Origin: Chrysemys picta bellii
Taxonomy: Eukaryota; Chordata; Testudines; Emydidae
Length of the DNA stretch: 64,000 nt
Reading direction: 5' to 3'
Assembly (NCBI RefSeq): GCF_011386835.1
Contig: NC_088800.1
Span: 3,720,001 to 3,784,000 of the forward strand
A program made the translations under genes and the position numbers. Every line of letters starts with the position of its first letter. Position 1 is the first letter of the stretch. This document shows positions 58,958-64,000 of the stretch, piece after piece. Under the pieces are notes generated by a model. It searched no databases, was not told the DNA's origin, and saw nothing but the letters and a program-made list of their open reading frames with translations.

Positions 58958-61750
58958 CTGAAAGGACAGGATGAGCAAGAGTTATTGGGAGGAAAAACCT
59001 TTGTCCTTATTTTAGAGGCTTATAAGGATCTTGTTCTCTCCACTTGGCGTGCGGGGGAATCTTCATTGACTAAATTCCATCTGTAGTTCCTTCATCAACT
59101 TGGTCTCCAGATGCCAGAAGCGAATTAAAAATAGACCCGAATGTGCCCAATGGCAACACTTTTGTGTCATCCCTTCATGCCCATGTGCATGTTTGTTCCC
59201 TCCTTCCTTCTCCTTCATCCCCGCTCCACTCCCCAATAATTTGCTGGCCCTGGGAAGCAGCCAATACCGGATTCTCTTCAATGAAGACCACATGCAAGAT
59301 CTAGTCCTGTAAATAATGGGCGATACCACAGGAATCCCATTGAATGCAATGGGGCTATCGAAGAGCTAATAGCACAACACTTTCAGAGTTCTCCCCATAA
59401 TTGACAGCAAAAGACAAGCCAGTTCTTGAAAGAGGCGGGAAATAGAATACTCTAAAAACAGCAGTTAAAAAACACACCATCCCCCTATCTGCACAAACAC
59501 ATGCAACAGGAAGGAAAAATCAATCCAATTTGTCTCAGATGACCTTCTTAAGGAATCAGTACTAAGGACTTCAAGACTTGGTCCCCTTAGAAAAGATACT
59601 AATTACTTAATAGAAATAACTGAATATACTCCTCTGTTAAAGTCATGCTAGCAGTGCACGATAAAGGACAGCGTATTAGCAGGCATCAGACATGCTGGTA
59701 GCAAAGTAGATCAGGTTGATATGTGATGTACGTGTTTTGCCACCTGACATTTGTAACTCAGTTTTAACTAAAAGGGATCCTTGTGGTTCACACTGTTTAG
59801 GTTCAAATATATGAGCCAGGTCTGATATAACAGAGTGGCATCCTTGACCCGAAGTTCTATAGTTAAATCCGCCTTTCAATCACTAACTTAACAAAATGAA
59901 TGATTGTTTCTTTACGTGATCATATCAAAATATAAAGGCAGGCGCTGGCTCGGCTGCCTCTAACCTTGTGAAGAGGAGTAAACGTACACGCACTAGAACA
60001 AATTCACCCCGGCTGTAACACCGCAGACTTCAGCGGAGCTGGAGGGGTGAGTTTGGCCCACTAAACTTCTGTACCAAAGGAAAACCATGTGGAGAGTTTA
60101 TTACATCGTAGTGGGATTCGTGTTTCTGTGGACGTCACTAAAAAGGGGCCACCAATGGCTGTGAAAGCGCCATTGACTTTAATGGCAGTAGAGTTAGGCC
60201 AGCGCTCAGTGCTTTTGACAATCTCACCCCGCATTGGCCTCCATAGCACTTGGGGATAAAATCCCCGTTAGGAGTGTCTGCGGGATAAAAGAGACAATGC
60301 ATAGAGAGAGAATAGGTGATCCGAAGGCTTCTCCCTTCCTCCTCAGTTAAAATGGCATAGAAGTTCTTTCCTCTCTATTGCAGGTCACTGGTGTGAATCC
60401 GACCCTTGTATCAGCCTCTTGGTTTTTAGGTTCTCTAGTTCACTTGAAAGTCTTTTGATTTCTCTTTTTTGCAGAGCATTGCCATTGTCTGGGGTGCTCA
60501 GGGGACAACTTATCAAGATGTGCAGACCTAGATCATTTGGTTAATTCCTACAGGCATGTTCAGCACCATCATGCTATCTACCCACCTTGCATGGATAGCT
60601 GAAGGCGTGGACATACTGAAATTCATGTAGCTTTGTACACGTGCTTGGAATCTCTGGGTTTTCAGAGTCATGAGAGCAGGTCTTGCACATACACTCGCAT
60701 AGTTCAGATCAGCAGGCTAAATCACTGCACTCTAGTTATTTTCCCCCCTGACCACAGACTGTGCCTATTGAAGGTTTTCATCCCATGTGCAAAGCTGTAT
60801 TTCTCATAGCAACTCCATATTACAGCAAAATTAAGAGGTTCCCATTAAAACAGCCAGGTAACATCACATGCATTGTTCAATCAATTTAGTTTGCTTTTTG
60901 CCTCCACTGTAAGAGTCTAGGAAGGCAGTTTGGTGTTTCAATGTAGTTTTTCTTTCTATATTATCCAGACGACCAGCAGCTCTGGAATGGACAGTAATGA
61001 TAAATGGACACCAGATCAACCCCCAACCACAGCATGTAGCTCTGGTTCCTGACAGACACTGCTGGCTTTTCCCCGCACTCTGCCAACACATGTATTGCTT
61101 GTCATGCCCCATTGAATTGAGCCGATAGCGGTAGAGATGTGCTGAACAGACACCAGAACCAGAGAAGACCACGGGTTGGTGTCTCCTCTTCTAGCTCTGG
61201 GGAAGTTTCGTTGGAGTAAAGGAGTCACCGTCTTCCAAAGCCACTACTCTGACCAACACCAAAGGGTTCAGCAGGCCTATTCTCTTTGAAGTCTAGGTGA
61301 GTTTTCCTATTACTTGATTGGGATGAGCAGTTCAAATACAAGCAGCCATTTTAGCTGGCCTCTGACTATAAAACAGGCAACGTATCTTTGGGGATTGGGG
61401 CGGGGGAGATCTGTCAAGTAGGACAAACACAAACTCAAGAGAGATTAGAAATAAATTATTCTAAAGTTTAGCTAGGATGTTAGAGGCTATTTCACTGGTT
61501 CAACAGAAGGCTTCGTTGAGATTGTTTGGAGTGAGACTCTCCCCTGAAAACAGCTGGACGCTTGGACTCACCTTTATGGAGGGAAAATACTTTATTTAAA
61601 AAGCACTAGAAGTATTGCCACTATTTTTCACCTTGAGATAACACGGGCTGGTGGGAGTTTTTCCCACCCAGTTGCATCTTGGCAGGTATAACAAGAAACT
61701 GTGCTTCTTTTTGTACAGCACACAGCAAACTGCAGCATCATGTGGCCTGC

Positions 61751-61871
61751 TAGGGTGACCAGATGTCCTGATTTTATAGGGATGGTCCCGATTTTTGGGT
61801 CTTTTTCTTATACAGGCTCCTATTACCCCCCACCCGTTCCAATTTTTAAGATTTGCTGTCTGGTCACCCTA
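61751..61871. mobile_element. hAT-like MITE, 121 bp, perfect 8-bp TSD
   Basis: Ends TAGGGTGACCAGA and TCTGGTCACCCTA are a perfect 13-bp inverted repeat. The flanks are exact TGGCCTGC copies (61743-61750 and 61872-61879). The interior (TCCTGATTTTATAGGGATGG, CCCGATTTTTGGGTC, TCTTATACAGGCTCCTATTA) matches a small, very abundant turtle element I recall. Confidence 0.9.
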
Positions 61872-62074
61872 TGGCCTGCATTTCTCTCTCAGCCCTGGGG
61901 AGATTTTGTTTAATACATCGTTCACAACTTCCTGCATCAGTTCCCTGGAGTTCGGATACATCCTTAGAACAAGGCAAAGAATGAGAAATATTTACTCCTT
62001 TGGTAGATAGGCAGCAAAACACAGCTGTCATTTACTGTACACACACTGCATGGATGGCAAAGTTTATTGCCAGT

Positions 62075-62295
62075 TGTCGGAGAAAAACAGAGTTCTCGCT
62101 TTTTGTTTGGGTACAGCAAGTCAGATGCTTTATTAACTCTCACAATTGTGCAGAGGGAGAGAGCTAACTTAGCTCTCTCCCTCTGCACAATTGTGAGAGT
62201 TAATAGCTCTCTCCCTCTGCACAATTGTGAGAGTTAATAAAGCATCTGACTTGCTGTACCCAAACAAAAAGTGAGAACTCTGTTTTTCTCCGACA
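62075..62295. mobile_element. Palindromic LTR-like element with TG...CA ends and CAGT flanks
   Basis: A 92-nt left arm (62075-62166), a 3-nt spacer ACT, and a right arm (62170-62295) that is the reverse complement of the left with one base difference plus a 34-nt tandem duplication (62170-62203 and 62204-62237). It begins TGTCGG and ends CCGACA. CAGT precedes it (62071-62074) and follows it (62296-62299), a likely 4-bp target duplication. Read outward, each arm has AATAAAGC (right arm 62236-62243) about 55 nt before the CA end, like the R-U5 part of a retroviral-type LTR. No coding sequence is present. Confidence 0.8.
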
Positions 62296-64000
62296 CAGTG
62301 TTATCAACACAAAAGTAACGAGAGGAACATTTTGTTCTGTTTGTTTTCCTGAAGTTCCCTGCAAGTGCAAGCTTTGCTAACAAGATGCATTTGTTGCGAA
62401 ATCATGCAGTTTTATTCCTTAAATTTAGTCATCAAGAAGGTATCGCAAGAACTCCGAAAAGAAAAAGTGCCTTTTTGCCACCCTGATTCGGGAGGAGGAG
62501 CAAGGAAATAAATGGACTTCTTTTTATTTTAAAAGATCTAAATGAGGCAAGAATGAAAGCAAGGAATGCATCTTTCTGAAATAGCCCTGTATTTTGCTTC
62601 ATTCATGGGAAGACCCGATGAGACAAGGCTCACAAAAAAACTAAGAGCATCACCCTTATTTAGCTGCAGAACTGAGATCAGATTTCAGATTTAGAAAGAC
62701 AAGTTAATATGCTCAGAAAGATCAAGGACTGAGAGTCTCACTCATGACACGTGGCTGGATTTAGGCCCAGAGGGAGTGAGAGCAGAAAGGAGGACCAGCT
62801 GTCCGAGCTGGAGGCTGAGTGAACTGGAGAAGGGACAGGATGATAAATAGGGCAGTGATGGTGAAAGAGAGCAGGAGGGAGAGCAAGTCAAAGGATGTTT
62901 TGTTTTGTTTTTAAAAAGAGAGTTAGTTACATTTCGGAGAATTCTGGTATTTGGCATCACTCGAGAGAATTCAGGGTGAACAATAAGCAATTAGAGGAGC
63001 TAAGGGGAGAAGACAGTGGTATTCTGGGGACCCATTTGATAATGAGTTTGGTGGAGAGCTATTCTCAAGCTAATGGGACAGTGTTTGAATCTTCAAGAGG
63101 CAATTTTTCAGATTGTTACGGACAAAGCTGATCCAATGCACTGGATATAATATTTGCAAGAAGCCTGTTTTATCTGTGCCTGATGGAATGCGTAACATAC
63201 GAGTCAGAGAGATGGTTACAAAAACGCTCAGGCTACTTGCAGGCTGACAAAAATGAAGCTGTAAAAATCATCATCTCTGCTAGGACCGAAATGGTGCATT
63301 TTAGCTTTCCCCACAAATTTGCCCACCCCTATTTTCCAAAGGTGGCACAAGGGTAATATAAAGAAGAACGGAGCTGGAGGGTCAGTACTACAGCCTATCA
63401 AACAGGACTGACTGTCTGAGAGGAGAGAGGACACTGGAGTATAGCCCCGAACTTGTTAGTTTGCTGATCCGCAGTGGAAGATCCACACAAAACATATGGT
63501 TTTACAGCTGGTTTTAAGCCGTGACCTGGATGTTTTCTACTTTAAGATGCAGAAGGCATTGATCTCTGGATTGCACCAAATGAGATGGTACATAGAGAAT
63601 GAAAGACTAATTGAAAGATGAGGACAATATATAGGAGACTCGAAAAACCTAATTTGAATCAAATAGATGATCCTAAGAACCAGTGGAGATTTGCAGTACG
63701 AAGAAAGCAAGCGAGAGAGACATCTGTATACCACAAAATCCAAGCTACTGAGTATTAAAGAAATCAGCTACTAGAACGGACAAGATATGAAGAGGGTCTC
63801 CCCCTCCAGCGTGGCTGGTCAGGTATTGATATAAACAGACACACATAGGCCTGCCTTGCCCCTTCATTTATACCAGTTGTAGAGCAGTGTCACTCCACTG
63901 CTTTAAATGGAGTTACTCCAGATTTACACCAGCGCAAGGGAGATTGGAATCAGGCCCCTGGTGTTTAAACCAGAGAGGAATTGGCAAATTAACTGACGTG

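Larger units (their letters stand above)
58958..64000 (-). other. CORO2B: CORO2B intron continuing past the right edge
   Basis: About 5 kb upstream of the first visible exon. I searched by eye for the expected preceding blade (CGHQGNVLDIKW-type) on the - strand and did not find it. It contains the two elements at 61751 and 62075. Short tracts such as GGAGTTACTCCAGATTTACA at 63910 resemble a very common diverged sauropsid repeat. Confidence 0.7.

Noticed and set aside
58958..64000. An N-terminal CORO2B exon in the right-hand intron
   Set aside because: No - strand segment encodes the expected CGHQGNVLDIKW-type blade or the MSWRPQYRSSKFRNVYG-type start; the missing exons must lie outside.

Overview
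The window is unbroken vertebrate nuclear DNA, most probably from a turtle (Testudines); a crocodilian is a weaker alternative. Two split genes with canonical GT-AG introns are present, and their proteins are almost identical to the human ones. The interspersed repeats are the kind that fill turtle genomes: CR1 LINE 3' ends, old MIR SINEs, and short non-autonomous hAT-like and mariner-like elements. There is no operon structure, CRISPR array or prokaryotic feature.

Layout: 1-1060 is a C-rich minisatellite with a higher-order period near 100 bp. It is followed by the CpG-rich promoter (about 1060-1727) and the complete gene ANP32A on the + strand (seven coding exons, 1728-25920; 248 codons plus stop; 3' UTR to about 27.2 kb). 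Intron 1 is 18.4 kb and holds most of this gene's repeats. From about 27.2 to 41.7 kb lies an intergenic stretch of CR1 remnants, two TIR elements, a 590-bp hAT-like element with an internal GC-rich tandem array, and a small CpG-rich promoter-like segment near 38.8-39.2 kb. From about 41.7 kb to the right edge is the 3' three-quarters of CORO2B on the - strand: nine coding exons between 58957 and 43072, encoding the last 369 residues. Its N-terminal exon or exons lie beyond the right edge.

The tail-to-tail ANP32A-CORO2B pair matches the human 15q23 neighbourhood and separates these genes from the paralogous pair ANP32B/CORO2A. The two proteins are not known to work together: ANP32A is an acidic nuclear histone chaperone and phosphatase regulator, CORO2B a neuronal actin-binding coronin. 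The pairing is conserved synteny.

The most unusual items are transposon-derived. One is a 221-bp palindromic element (62075-62295) with TG...CA ends, flanking CAGT direct repeats and a 34-bp tandem duplication in one arm only. Another is a three-layer nest in CORO2B, an old antisense CR1 split by a younger sense CR1 (5-bp TSD) and by a hAT-like element (8-bp TSD). The 590-bp hAT-like element has an internal minisatellite. ANP32A here lacks the extra exon segment known from most birds. All family names come from recognition by eye; no database search was possible.
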